The notes beneath the pieces are model-generated. The model searched no databases, was not told where the DNA came from, and saw nothing but the letters and a program-made list of their open reading frames with translations. A program made the position numbers and the translations under genes. Below are positions 24,801-34,776 of a stretch of 64,000 bases of DNA, one piece after another. Source of the DNA: Albifimbria verrucaria (taxonomy: Eukaryota; Ascomycota; Sordariomycetes; Hypocreales; Stachybotryaceae); assembly GCA_020081605.1 (NCBI GenBank), contig JAHREC010000062.1, forward strand, positions 2,976,001 through 3,040,000. Reading direction: 5' to 3'. Numbering within the stretch: the first letter of the stretch is position 1; every line of letters starts with the position of its first letter.

Positions 24801-26090
24801 AGGTGCAACGTTTCGTTTGACGTCAAGGGCGCAGAGTTGTCAATTGTGATGGGGGTTCCGGAAAGGTGCTTTGTCAAACTGGCGGAGATTGTGCGGATGA
24901 CACACTCGAGGAGCGGTGTCTAGACGGGCATGGATGCTGTATTGGTACAATGGTGCCTGGCGAAGATGCGTGCGTGTTGGGGGTTGGCAAGGCCATCCAT
25001 CGCGTATGGGACGCTGTGTATCCGAATTTACCGGCCACCGGTGAGGGTAGTAAGGACGAGTTGAAAATAACGTCGGTGTGTCATTACAGCGTAGGTGTGC
25101 TCACCAATCGAGAAGCGACGCGGCCGGTTTAGGATCCTTCTCACATGAGCCCTGCCCAAAGCGGGACCCCAAATTGGGGGCCTTTTCTGTCGTGCGACGT
25201 CGAACTCGTATGTGTGCTGAGGCCCCAAGGCAGGACACGACAGGACGGGGCAGAGCCGGGCAGGGCAGCGCCAGGCGAAGGAGCCAAGAGCCGCAGCCAA
25301 AGGTATGACAAGCGGACAAAAGACCTTTTGCCGTCGGTGTGAATGGGAGGGAATGGCGAGAGCACGGTTTGGGCCCGCACCGTTCCGTCGGTGTCGCGTG
25401 AAGGCAGCCGGAATGGGCAGCACGGGAGCGTGGGGTCATCAAATCAAGGCCAAGTCGAGTGAGTCTAGTCGTGCGCATGTGCATGTGGATGGGATGGATG
25501 GATCGACTCGAAACGGCCGCAAAGTGAATCCTGGCTGCCGGGATGTGAAGCATCTGCGTATACCGGGATAACCCAGTCCACGGCATCGGGACGAGGCAAC
25601 ATTGCCGTAAGAGGCTATTTTGCAATCGAGGCCCAAGGCCAGTCGAAAAATAACATTGCCATGCTGGCTGTTGGCCAACTGCGAGAAAGAGGAAAAATGC
25701 AGAAAAAACGGTCGGTGGATGGGACAATTTTCTCCCTCCGGAATCTGCAGTCAGGGTAAGGTAATGTAATCGATGCAATCGACATGCAATGGGATGAGTG
25801 AGTGGCAGAGGAAAAAGAAAAGAAAAGCGCACACCGAGCTTGAAAGAGCAAGAGCACTATTCCAGGTAGCATCGCTATCATTGGCAGTAGCAACCCTTAG
25901 CACCTGCACCGAGTGACGAGCACGGCAACTTTGTCCCGTTCATTTCTTTGCTCTGCAAGGCTAGCCTGTGCCGTCCGCTCCGTAATGTAACTATTCGCAG
26001 GCGGCGGCGTACGTGTCTATCACCCAGCACCGTAACACAACGCCAACTAATAATATAGTCTAGTGCCCTACCTACTACCAACATTACTAG
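21853..26090. other. Gene-poor region, no supportable gene
   Basis: A 4.2 kb stretch of mixed composition downstream of glucosidase I. Open frames reach 243 codons (25101-25832, minus) but have random composition and no family features. They carry no signal peptide, no recognisable domain and no intron pattern. No tRNA or other structured RNA was recognised. Short C/T-rich and A-rich tracts occur near 25800. It may hold long regulatory DNA or an untranslated RNA; the sequence does not show which. Confidence 0.45.
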
Positions 26091-26101
26091 GCACAGGCAT
26101 A

Positions 26102-26152
26102 GGTACAGGTACAGGTACAGGTACAGGTAGGGTCATGACTGACTGACTGACT
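26102..26152. repeat. Two adjoining microsatellites, (GGTACA)n and (GACT)n
   Basis: Four to five copies of a six-base unit GGTACA at 26102-26130 are followed, six bases later, by four copies of GACT at 26137-26152. A looser CTTACC/CTTGCC-rich stretch follows. Confidence 0.8.
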
Positions 26153-26322
26153 GCCTTACATCACCTTACCTATGCCTTGCTTGCCTTGCCAGGCCTTGTC
26201 TATCTTACCTAGCCGCTAATTACCTAGACTAGCCTCCCATCGCCGTGCAGGGGCGCAAATAGCACGCGAATAACAAACCAACGTACCAGGTAAATGGATG
26301 ACTTAGGCGAGCAGAGCGAGTG

Positions 26323-26366
26323 CCTCGCCGTGACCTCGCCGTAGCCTCGCCGTAGGCTCGCCATAG
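26323..26366. repeat. 11-bp minisatellite, four copies
   Basis: Four tandem 11-mers: CCTCGCCGTGA, CCTCGCCGTAG twice, and GCTCGCCATAG. The unit length is not a multiple of three, so this is not a coding repeat. Confidence 0.8.
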
Positions 26367-26620
26367 CCCCGGGTGGGCAAGATGGCCGCGTCTCCGACGT
26401 CTCCCACGAGGAGCCCTTGCCAGCATGCCCGTGCCGCCTTCAGGAACACCAACCCAGCAGCACGGTAACCACGGCCAACTGACTCAACCCGCCGTACAAA
26501 ACCATACAAAACCAAACAAAACAAAGCAAAACGTGCTCGCCTGCATGTTGGAAAAGGGAGGGGCTTAGCTCTGCCTGGGCTCCGAGCGCTCGGCAGCGGC
26601 TTTGGCCCTGGCATCATCCA

Positions 26621-26645
26621 TCCCATCCCATCCCATCCCATCCCA
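26621..26645. repeat. (TCCCA)n microsatellite
   Basis: About five head-to-tail copies of a five-base unit within the upstream region of the repeat-peptide gene. Confidence 0.8.
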
Positions 26646-27157
26646 AAGTATGCAATGCTTCGTTTCCACGCAGTGCATGGAACAACACACCTTCTCGGAC
26701 GCCCCCAACCGTGCACGCCTCCCCTGGCTGGGAGTCTCGTGGCTTGCAACTTCCAAGAGGGTCGCTTGCTGACGGCAGCACAGAGCGAAAAATAATCCAC
26801 ACGTCGGTCTTCGCATCTCGTTGGACGGTTAATTATATGCCCTCAACGTGCCTGGCCTACGCTAATGCTAGTCCCAGCCCTACAGCACCCTCGAGCGCAG
26901 GAACATGCAACGTTTTGCTGCCATGGTTCCCGTTCACGCCCCTCCCCCTGCCCTCGTGGCTATTCCCATCCCATCCATCATCATCAACACCACACCCATT
27001 GCCAGAACCCCATCTGCAACTGCAACCCCTGCGGTCAGATTCTGGAATCGATGAGTCTTGTAGCCGTTCGCGCGCTACGGCACTCTTCGGTGATTATTTC
27101 CAGTGTACGTATTCTTTTCCTTCCTTTCCACCCGTGTCTTCCTGAAGCCATCGCCAC
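26646..27157 (+). promoter_or_regulatory. Probable upstream promoter region of the GRSGYN-repeat gene
   Basis: About 500 bases before the TATA element. They include C-rich patches with CCCCT cores (26939-26955 and near 27028) that resemble stress-response or CreA-type sites. Function is inferred only from position and composition. Confidence 0.35.
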
Positions 27158-27166
27158 ATATATATA
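27158..27166 (+). promoter_or_regulatory. TATA box of the GRSGYN-repeat gene
   Basis: ATATATATA lies about 300 bases before the start codon. It is followed 25-40 bases later by a pyrimidine/CA-rich initiator-like stretch (CTTCACTCTCACAC). A clear TATA box is uncommon upstream of the other genes here and suggests strong or inducible transcription. Confidence 0.5.
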
Positions 27167-27189
27167 GGGACCCTGATTCCATCTACAAT

Positions 27190-27462
27190 CACAATATCTT
27201 CACTCTCACACACTCACACAACAACCACTACAACTACAACACACAGACACACACTTCTACCTCAACTCAACTACCATCATCATCATCACCATCATCACCT
27301 AAACTACCCGCCCTACAAAGCACACAGACACACACAAATCTCATACACACAAACCCACCCGCATCCCTTGCTTCTTCTTGAACTCGCTGCTCCCGAGCAA
27401 CCCTAGATTCTCACCCAGCCAAACACACAAACCAACAAACAAACAACACCCCAACCTTCCCA
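27190..27462 (+). promoter_or_regulatory. CA-rich, ATG-free 5' leader of the GRSGYN-repeat gene
   Basis: The roughly 270 bases before the start codon contain no ATG in any frame and very few G residues. They consist mostly of CA, ACA and CAT repeats (for example a CATCATCATCATCACC stretch near 27278). Such leaders are unstructured and free of upstream start codons, a hallmark of highly translated fungal mRNAs. The transcription start is inferred from the TATA position. Confidence 0.55.
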
Positions 27463-27678
27463 ATGGCTGGCTTCACTCTTGACTTCGTCCCCGTCTCCCG
27501 CGACTTCGGCCGCTCTGGCTACAACAAGGACGACGATGAGACCAAGGGCAACAAGGGCCGCTCTGGCTACAACAAGACCGACGATGACGATGCTGGCAAG
27601 AACAAGGGCCGCTCCGGTTACAACAAGACCGACGAGGAGGGTGGCTCCAAGGACAAGGGCCGCTCCGGCTACAACTAA
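27463..27678 (+). CDS. Small protein with four GRSGYN repeats, unknown function
   Basis: A 71-residue intronless protein that I do not recognise. A 15-residue start (MAGFTLDFVPVSRDF) is followed by four copies of the hexapeptide GRSGYN at residues 16-21, 32-37, 49-54 and 66-71. The first three are followed by Lys and separated by 10-11-residue linkers that begin acidic and end lysine-rich (DDDETKGNK, TDDDDAGKNK, TDEEGGSKDK). The fourth copy ends the protein exactly at Asn. Differences among the four hexapeptide codings are only at third positions, so the peptide is held while the DNA drifts. Codons are strongly C/G-ending, and a TATA box and ATG-free leader precede it, all pointing to high expression. 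No signal peptide, membrane helix or Cys. It is convergent with MSS1. It could be a stress-type disordered protein or a peptide precursor. Confidence 0.75.
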   Translation: MAGFTLDFVPVSRDFGRSGYNKDDDETKGNKGRSGYNKTDDDDAGKNKGRSGYNKTDEEGGSKDKGRSGYN

Positions 27679-28069
27679 GACCCGCCGCATGGGCCTTGCA
27701 CACGCCTCGCCACCATCGTGGCGCACTTCATCGCATTGGGCGGCGTTTTCCTCTTTTCGTCTTAAAGAACTTCGGTTATCGTCCCCACGGGACAATCTGC
27801 ATAGAACGGATCGCATCTTGGCTCTCCCTCTGGAGCTCTCAAGCATTTTAGACTATAGACTGCATCACCGGAGGCGGGACTTCTTGGTTAACGATGGCAT
27901 GGCATGCACGCGGCGGATCATTCATTTATTGACTTGCATAAAAAGGAGTTTTTGTTTTCTTTCTTTTCATTTCTATAGGGGACACAAACTATACTTTACA
28001 TTTCAGAAAACACCTAGACTTACTTTCATCAATCCTTTATTTTATTTAGACAGAATTTCAATCTCATCA
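27679..28069. other. 3' UTR of the GRSGYN-repeat gene, convergent with MSS1
   Basis: About 390 bases after the stop become very T-rich from 27930 (TTTTTGTTTTCTTTCTTTTC), a likely transcription end and polyadenylation zone shared with convergent MSS1. No gene seen. Confidence 0.45.
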
Positions 28070-29926
28070 TTATTTCCCACGCAGAACCTGCTCGCCAAGG
28101 CTACTTGTCAGCATACGCACACATAACATAGGCCACGCTCCACCAGGGCGGGAAATGGGTCAGCACTTACTTCTCGAATACAACCCCAGCACGTCCTCCA
28201 CGTCACCAGCCTCTCCTTTGCCGGTGATGCGCGCCAGGCGGTCTGCCGCGTAACGGAGATACTCGGCCGCAAGAACCGTATCCGTATCCGCGCCGCAGCC
28301 ATCGTCGGGCTGCGCCTCGACCAGGAACTCCTCTAAGTGGTGCCTGCACTGGACGAGTAACTCCCTCTGCCGTGCCGTAACTCCGAGAAGCTCTTGAAGC
28401 CCGGCCGGCATGGCTGTCAGGCTCGAGAACGATTCCGCCACAATGCTGACAAGTCCCTGGATGCCTCCTGGGTCTTCGCCACCCGCCTCCATGGCCTGGG
28501 CGGCTTTGCACGAGATGCCAACAATCTCCACGCCGTGTAGCCTAGCCCTATCATATGAAACTCTCCGGCGGAAGTCAGAAAAAGGCTGGCGAATCGGGTT
28601 GCATCCACAGAGTCCTGCTTATTGACCACAATTAAGGAAGCGTCTGCCTGCGCCGCTATGTCCAGGGTCTCCGCGTCGTAGTGGATGAAGGGCCCATTCG
28701 GCCCGTCCTCAACAGAGGCTAGCACCATAATGATATCTGATTGTTGAGCCTTCTCCTTTGCCCGGCGGATGCCTTCCTTCTCAACCGCCCCAATAGGTTG
28801 GTCACTGGCTGACGGGCTAGAACGAAAACCAGCTGTGTCGGCGAAGGAGCATAGATACCCCTGATGTCGAGCGTCGCTTCTATAATATCACGGGTCGTGC
28901 CAGCCTCTCCTGACACTATCGACGCCTCACGGCCCACAATAAGATTCATTAAAGAACTTTTGCCCACGTTCGGGGACCTAAAAGGGCGATCCGTATGCCG
29001 TTTCTTAGGAGTTCACTCCTCTGACTCCCCGTTCATGTTGGTGAATGCCCTCCAGAATTTTCTTGACTAGTTTGGTCACATTTTGCAGTAGTTCTGACTG
29101 TTGCTCCTCGAACTGTTGGTCCTCAGAAAAGTCTATCAGGGCCTCGATCTCTCCACGGGCCAGTAGGAGCTGCTGCCGCCATGCCTCATAAGTGCGACCC
29201 AAGGCACCAGAGGCACCGCGCACAGCAGCCCGTCGTTGCTGTTCCGTCTCTGCGGCAAGGATGTCACTCAAGGATTCAATCTGGGCTAGATCGAGGCGGT
29301 CATTGATGAACGCCCTTTGGTGAATTCACCGGGCTCGGCGTAGCGGACACGGGTTTGAGTGTGGCACCGTGGGATCGCCGCCAGAACTGCCTTAACAGTA
29401 GCAGAACCACCGTGAACGTGGAGTTCTAGTACATCCTCGCCTGTGACAGTCTTTGGGCCCGGAAAGTAGAGAACCAAGGCTTCAGAGTCAAGGACTCCTG
29501 CCGCTGCTCCCGTCCCAGTTGGGTCCAGGAGGGAGCGGACTGTGGCATATCGAGGCTTTGGAAGTGGCTTTGATGGACACAATGCGCGATATATCTAATT
29601 CTTCTCGTGTCAATAAGAAAATTTCAAAAATAGAGAATTAAAGATTCTGACATCTAAACATGAAGGCCCTGAGATCCGCACAATGGCGATACCAGCCTTA
29701 CCCTGTGCAGTAGACAGGGCATAAATGGTATCCCCCACAGCAGGAAGCTCGACGCATCACCTGTCAACGGAGACAGTGAAGCCTGCGAGAAGCTTCTGAT
29801 TGAATGGCCTTGAGACCATCGTGCTATCGGCCTCGCAAGCTGTAAACAACCCGGTACTGAGGCCCTCTGCAAAAGATGGCGGCTTATGACAGGGAGCCTG
29901 ACTAACCGAACGCTCTGCCGGATCAT
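28070..29926 (-). CDS. MSS1: Mitochondrial tRNA modification GTPase MSS1 (MnmE family)
   Basis: MnmE/TrmE family GTPase. With Mto1 it installs the carboxymethylaminomethyl group on wobble uridine of mitochondrial tRNAs. The N-terminus [19 protein letters not shown] is basic and hydroxylated, as in a mitochondrial presequence. Then come [19 protein letters not shown], the folate-binding region [39 protein letters not shown], the G1 motif [25 protein letters not shown] (switch), VVNKQDS (G4), and the C-terminal F-C-V-G-K that supplies the catalytic Cys. The Cys motif needs one G restored at run 28076-28078, and the preceding block one at 28184-28187. Introns: one near 29590-29655 with a weak GTCAGA donor, and 28088-28170. 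Further breaks are near 29318, 28985 and 28860. About 560 residues. Confidence 0.9.
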
Positions 29927-30387
29927 GGACCTAGGAATCCCTGAGCTTAGCAGGAATAGTAAAGGCGCGGACACGGCTTCGAGTCGGAGGAGGAGCAATA
30001 AGGCTATGGGTGATGAGTTATCTTGAAGGATGCAAATTGGATGAGCACTGACTAAGATAAAATTTGGGGGCGGAAGTTGCTTGGTTTTAGTGGTAGCTCA
30101 AGCCTGTCAAGTCCCTGTACTCATTTCGGAGCACGGGTACGGGGGCTAAAGACAACCTCGATTATCAGGCGACACCTTGTAACAAATAAGCAAGATAATA
30201 TAGGCCAGACGAATAGATTGTAATTTTTTTTAGCCGTGTGAGTAAATAGCAGCCTCTACCAAACTTCTTTTAATATGTTGAATTTTACCCGCTGCTTTTA
30301 TGGCAGTTGAACCACCCCTGCAACCCCGGCGCCCATGTCCAAACTCCAAGAACGTCTCGTCTTAATGCTCAACACACCCTTGACCAC
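29927..30387. other. Intergenic between MSS1 and SER1
   Basis: About 460 bases between two minus-strand genes. It contains the MSS1 promoter and the SER1 3' flank, AT-rich near 30180-30290 with an A/T run. Nothing else seen. Confidence 0.45.
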
Positions 30388-31724
30388 TTAAGCCTTAGCA
30401 AAAGCATCGATGAAATTGGCCAGTTTCTCGGCACCTTCCTCTGTGATGGAGTTGTAGTTGCTGGCGCGAATACCACCTACGGAACGGTGTCCCTTGAGAC
30501 CAGTCAAACCCTGAGCGGTGGCAGTCTTCAGGAACTCCTTCTCCGCAGCATCAACATCATCGCCCTTCTTCACTCTGAAGCAGATGTTCATCCTTGAGCG
30601 GGCAGACTTGTCGGGGACGATGTGGTACACCTCAGGGTGGGCTTCCAGTGCACCATAAATGCGCTCGGCTTTCCTGTTAGACACTGCCTCCTGGCCTTCC
30701 ACCCTGTTGGAGTAAACTTGCAGCAACTTCTTCAACACACGGCCGGCGATGTAGACGCTTGATGCGAGTTAGCAGTGCGTGATGCATGAATTGGCAATGA
30801 CTTACTCAAAGATGCTGAGGGTGTTGTAGAGACTGTTGTTCTTGGCAATTGTCTCATACTGCAGGATAATAGGAGGGATGGGAAGCCCAAGGTGTCGAAG
30901 CATTGTCGCAGAAGGGTGGGAAGTGACTGGGGAGGAGGCTCTTCTTGATCACAACGACCGTGACACCGGTGGAGCCCAGGTTCTTCTGTGCGCCAAAAAG
31001 ATGACGGAAAAGTTTCGGACAGGAATCTTGCGCGAGAGAATGTTCGAGGACATATCGGCGACGACAATGGGACCGTTGCCATCGGGGCCAGGGGCCAGTG
31101 ACTTGGGAAGCCAGGGAACTCCACACCGTCCACGGTCTCGTTGTCGCAGTAGTAAACCATGGCGGCATCCTCAGAGAGCTTCCAGGTGCTCTCGTCAGGG
31201 ATCTTGCCAAACTTGCCGTCGTTGATCTCTCGGGAATCGGCGACAATGTTGACGTGCTCGGTACCGAGCAGTCTCGCAGCCTCCGCAGCAGCCTTCTGCG
31301 ACCAGCCACCAGTGACAATATAGTCCAATTTCAGCTTCTGGTCGACAGTATTGCGGAGCTCCTGCATCAGCGTGGGCTGGTTCAGGTCATCTTTGTCCGT
31401 GGCCTTCAAGTCTCCAAAGATCTGGTTACGCTTCTTGGCAACCCAGGCGCCAACGAGGTTGTAAACGGTGGCTGAGAACTCGCCAGTGCCGCCACCCTGC
31501 ATGAAGAGAATCTCGTAATCCTCGGGGATATCGAGGTAGGTGGCCAGATCAGCCTTTGCCTCGTTGATAATCTTGGTAGCATGCTCGGAACGATGAGAGT
31601 GCTCGGCAATGCCCAAGCCGGTGTCATTGAAGTTGAGGAGGGCCTGGGCCGCCTCAGTGAGGACGTCTGTGGGCAGAAGTGCTGGCCCAGCGCCGAAGTA
31701 TGTGATGTCTTCTCTGGAAGGCAT
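30388..31724 (-). CDS. SER1: Phosphoserine aminotransferase
   Basis: PLP-dependent SerC/Ser1. It converts 3-phosphohydroxypyruvate and glutamate to O-phosphoserine in serine biosynthesis. It starts MPSREDITYFGAGPALLP, with the typical FMQGGGTGEFSATVYNLV and TGGWSQKAAAEAARLL. GAQKNLGSTGVTVVV contains the PLP-binding Lys. The C-terminus has MNICFRVKKGDD and GHRSVGGIRASNYN. An intron near 30741-30790 (GTAAGTCATT donor, CTAAC branch) joins YNTLSIF to VYIAGRVLKKLL. One C is missing at run 31105-31107 (after GVEFPGFP), with a further disturbance near 30940-30880. About 430 residues, the family's usual size. The start at 31724 matches family N-termini. Confidence 0.92.
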
Positions 31725-32800
31725 TTTGAATTGACGTATGTAGATTCAGAGTATGTGAGTGAGAGTTAATTGCTGCCGTCAAGACCCGGGTATTTGTATG
31801 ATACTGGTGAGTCACGGGGGTTAAAGGCCGCAGGTGCTACTACGTATCCTTGTATGAAGATATGGCTGCCCCGGATATATGCGTCACAGACAAGACAATG
31901 CAGAGGCTCGTCCGCTTAGGTGGATATAAGTAAGAGCAGGAGTCACGACACTTGACGAGTTGAGGCAAAGAAAGGTATTACTGGAAAGCTGGACGACGGC
32001 TGAAATTGCAAACCTTACTCCACTCCGGGCCGTTGACTTGCGGGAGGTCACGCCGGCGTCGGAGGCGGCTTATTCCATCTACGTGGTAAATGGTGTGCTT
32101 CTACAGGTTTGGACGTGAGAATCACTTCCATCTTGTCGCTATTTGAAATAATCTTATTGAAAACCCACACACGAAGGCTTGCATGCAGGAATACCACCTT
32201 CCATGGCGGGTAGGACATCAACGCCAGGGCCCTGGAGAACCTGGTTGTAGGGGGACGATGCCACGCTAATGACAGTTCTAGATCTACCACGCCCACGTCA
32301 TATCGGTGGCGGGATGTACTGTAGATGCATGTGATAACCAACAGGGTCGATTATGGATTGAGCCAAGCAGCCGCGGACTTAAGAGGCAATATAAAGACCC
32401 TCAGTGCCAATGCAATGCTCAATGCAGGCATGACAAGTTGTCAGGAGGGATGATGTAAGGCAAGGCGAGGTACTGACTGGACCTGGACCTGGACCTGGAT
32501 CTGGATCTGGACGACAAGCTGCGAGGGCCGGTGCGGCGGTTATGTAAGCTTCTTTTGGAGGGGCGGAATATCCACGGCTCAACTCTTGCTGTTGGCGAGC
32601 AAGCGGCAAGGTACCTGGGTACGTACCTTAGCTGGGCTGCACCGCCATACGCTGGGCTGGGCTACGAAGCTTGAGCTGCCTGGCCTCGTTGACACTGCAT
32701 CATCTCGACTGCCGGCGAGCTCCTCCTCTTGCCCTCACCCTCGCCATTCCAGCTCAATAACCCCAACGACAACGTCCCCTTCGTATTAAGATAACACAAG
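31725..32800. promoter_or_regulatory. Divergent promoter region of SER1 and proteasome alpha6
   Basis: 1.08 kb between divergent genes. It holds a small hexanucleotide repeat at 32479-32512 and otherwise short random open frames. The proteasome gene's leader is CT-rich (32715-32775). Confidence 0.45.
32479..32512. repeat. Hexanucleotide repeat GGACCT/GGATCT
   Basis: Five to six tandem copies of GGACCT, drifting to GGATCT, in the SER1-PRE5 intergenic region. Confidence 0.8.
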
Positions 32801-33694
32801 ATGTTCCGGAACAACTACGACAACGATTCCGTCACATTGTACGTGCAGCCCGCGGCTTACCTCCAGCTCCGCGTGCTAGGCTAACGTCTAACAGCTCGCC
32901 GCAAGGCCGTATATTCCAGATTGAATACGCGGCCGAGGCTGTGAAGCAAGGTTCAGTGGTTGTCGGTATCGCCAGCAAGACGCACGCTGTGCTGTGCGCC
33001 ATCAAGGTGCGGATTGCCCCCTCTCTATTCATCGCCGCCTTGCACTGAACTGACCTGGTCACAGCGAAACGCCGAAGAGCTGTCATCATACCAGAAGAAG
33101 CTCTTTTCCGTCGACGAACATGCCGGTATCGCCATTGCCGGTCTCACATCCGATGCCCGTGTCCTGTCCAACTTCATGAAGCAGCAATGTCTCGGCCACC
33201 GCCTGACCTACGGCCGCGCCATGCCCCTCCGCTCTCTCGTCGATATGATTGGTGAGAAGGCTCAGATCAACACCCAGGTCTACGGCAAGCGGCCATACGG
33301 CGTGGGACTGCTGGTTGCCGGAGTCGACGAGCGTGGACCCCATCTGTTCGAGTTCCAGCCCTCCGGCATGACTGAGGAGATGATTGCGTTTGCCATCGGT
33401 GCTCGTAGCCAGATGGCGAGGACGTACCTGGAGCGCAACGTCGACGCCTTTGCCGACTGCTCGAGAGAGGATCTTATCAAGCACGGTCTGAAGGCGCTAA
33501 AGGAGAGTCTGGTCCAGGACAAGGAGTTGACGGTCGAGAACACCTCCGTGGGCGTGGTCGGCCTGAAGCCAGATGGCAAGGGCATCGAGCCGTTCAAGCT
33601 ATACGACGGCTTCGATGTCAAGCAGTGGATCGACAGCGTCGCCGACGGGCAAGGCGGTGGCGAGGAGGGCGAGGGAATGGACGTTGACAACTAG
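32801..33694 (+). CDS. PRE5: 20S proteasome subunit alpha6 (PSMA1/Pre5)
   Basis: Alpha-ring subunit of the 20S core particle. It starts [13 protein letters not shown], followed by the alpha-subunit signature [19 protein letters not shown], then [37 protein letters not shown], and [17 protein letters not shown]. Introns are 32839-32894 and 33007-33064. Spliced length is 780 bases (259 codons plus stop) with no frame break, one of the intact genes in the window. The acidic C-terminal tail ([13 protein letters not shown]) is usual for fungal PSMA1. It is convergent with the LOG gene, 312 bases away. The sequence signature separates it from other alpha subunits through the RRPYGVG-like and MFRNxYD features. 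Confidence 0.95.
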
Positions 33695-34006
33695 AGAAAT
33701 CTACCAGGGACGAGGTTTGCAAGGTTCCGGCGTCAGGGATAGCTAGATCATGTACGATTATGAGCTGCCTCGGCAGCTGACCCCATGGGGCTCACAATCA
33801 TGAACAAGAAAACTACACGATTAATTAAACATGATGATTCCATTTCCTATGTATCGTAAGATGCTAATTCGAATAATCGGCCTCGTCGAGATTCGAAATC
33901 CGCGCATTGCACATATCCTCTCCAAAACGCCGAGGTCTAATGCAGCTAAATCCATGCACGCAGCAGACAAAGCTTGTAATCTATATATATGCCCCAAATA
34001 ACACTT
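33695..34006. other. Convergent 3' regions of PRE5 and LOG genes
   Basis: 312 bases between two convergent genes, AT-rich in the centre (TTAATTAAAC near 33820). These are presumed polyadenylation signals for both. No gene seen. Confidence 0.45.
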
Positions 34007-34776
34007 CTAGTGGCTCGCCCACTCCAGCTTGAAAGTGGCTTCCGATACCCGGTACTCGCGCAGGGCTTTGATGGCGCCCTCGGCGGTCGAAGCCGTGACA
34101 AGGATGTGCTTGTTGGCCTCCTTGACGAAGCCCTCCTGGACCGACTTGTCCAACCACTGCAGGATGCCGTCCCAGTAGCCGTTAATGTTGAGCAGGCAAA
34201 TGCCCTTGTCGTGGATGCCGAGTTGGTTCCAGGTGGTGGTCTCGAAGATCTCCTCCATGGTGCCAAAGCCACCGCTCAGGCCAATGAAGCCGCTGCCCGG
34301 GCCACCGGCGAAGACCTCCTCAGCCATGAGCTTCTTACGAGTGTGCATATCCTTGACGATGGTGGTGCGGCCGTAGGTGGCCTCGTCGGGGACAACCTTG
34401 CCGTCGCTGGTGACAGTCTGGTAGGTGCCGTCCCGCTCGTACTTGACCAGGGCCTCGGGGATGATTCCGTGGACGGATTTGGGGCCGTTGATGGAGACGA
34501 GGGTCTTTGCGATCTCGCCCATCAGACCGACGGTGCCGCCACCGTAGACTAAGCATGATATTAGTATATGGAAGAGAATGAACGGAGCAATGCGACTGCA
34601 AGCGACTCACCAAGATCAATGTTGTTAGCGGCCATGGCCCGCCCGAGCTGCCGCGCCGCCTCGATATGCTCGGGGTTGTTGCCAGCGCCAGCGCCGCAGT
34701 ACACGCATATCCGGGTACGGGCGGTGCCGTTCGTGGCGGTGCCGTTTTGACTAGGGGCAGCCATGTCTGACTGCAT
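34007..34776 (-). CDS. LOG: LOG-family phosphoribohydrolase (cytokinin-activating type)
   Basis: Member of the LOG / former lysine-decarboxylase-like family, which releases free cytokinin bases from their riboside 5'-monophosphates and also acts on AMP-like nucleotides. Two exons (34611-34776 and 34007-34548) with intron 34549-34610 encode 235 residues without a frame break. Motifs: ICVYCGAGAGNNPEH near residue 22, YGGGTVGLMGEIAK near 57, the catalytic Arg-containing MHTRKKLMAEE, and GGFGTMEEIFETTTWNQLG. In the last, the usual PGGxGTxxE starts with Ser instead of Pro. The chain continues GICLLNINGYWDGILQWLD and ends EWASH. Cytosolic. It is convergent with PRE5. Whether this fungus makes cytokinin depends on a prenyltransferase elsewhere; none is in this window. 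Confidence 0.88.

Noticed and set aside
25101..25832. 243-codon minus-strand open frame in the gene-poor tract
   Set aside because: Composition is random, with Arg, Leu, Ser and Pro spread without domain structure. There is no start context or intron pattern, and it overlaps other equally long frames in the same GC-rich DNA.
27463..27678. Dikaritin/ustiloxin-type RiPP precursor or alpha-pheromone precursor
   Set aside because: The repeats are suggestive, but there is no signal peptide, no Kex2 KR sites and no DUF3328 (UstY-like) or other tailoring gene in the window. The gene is kept as unknown.
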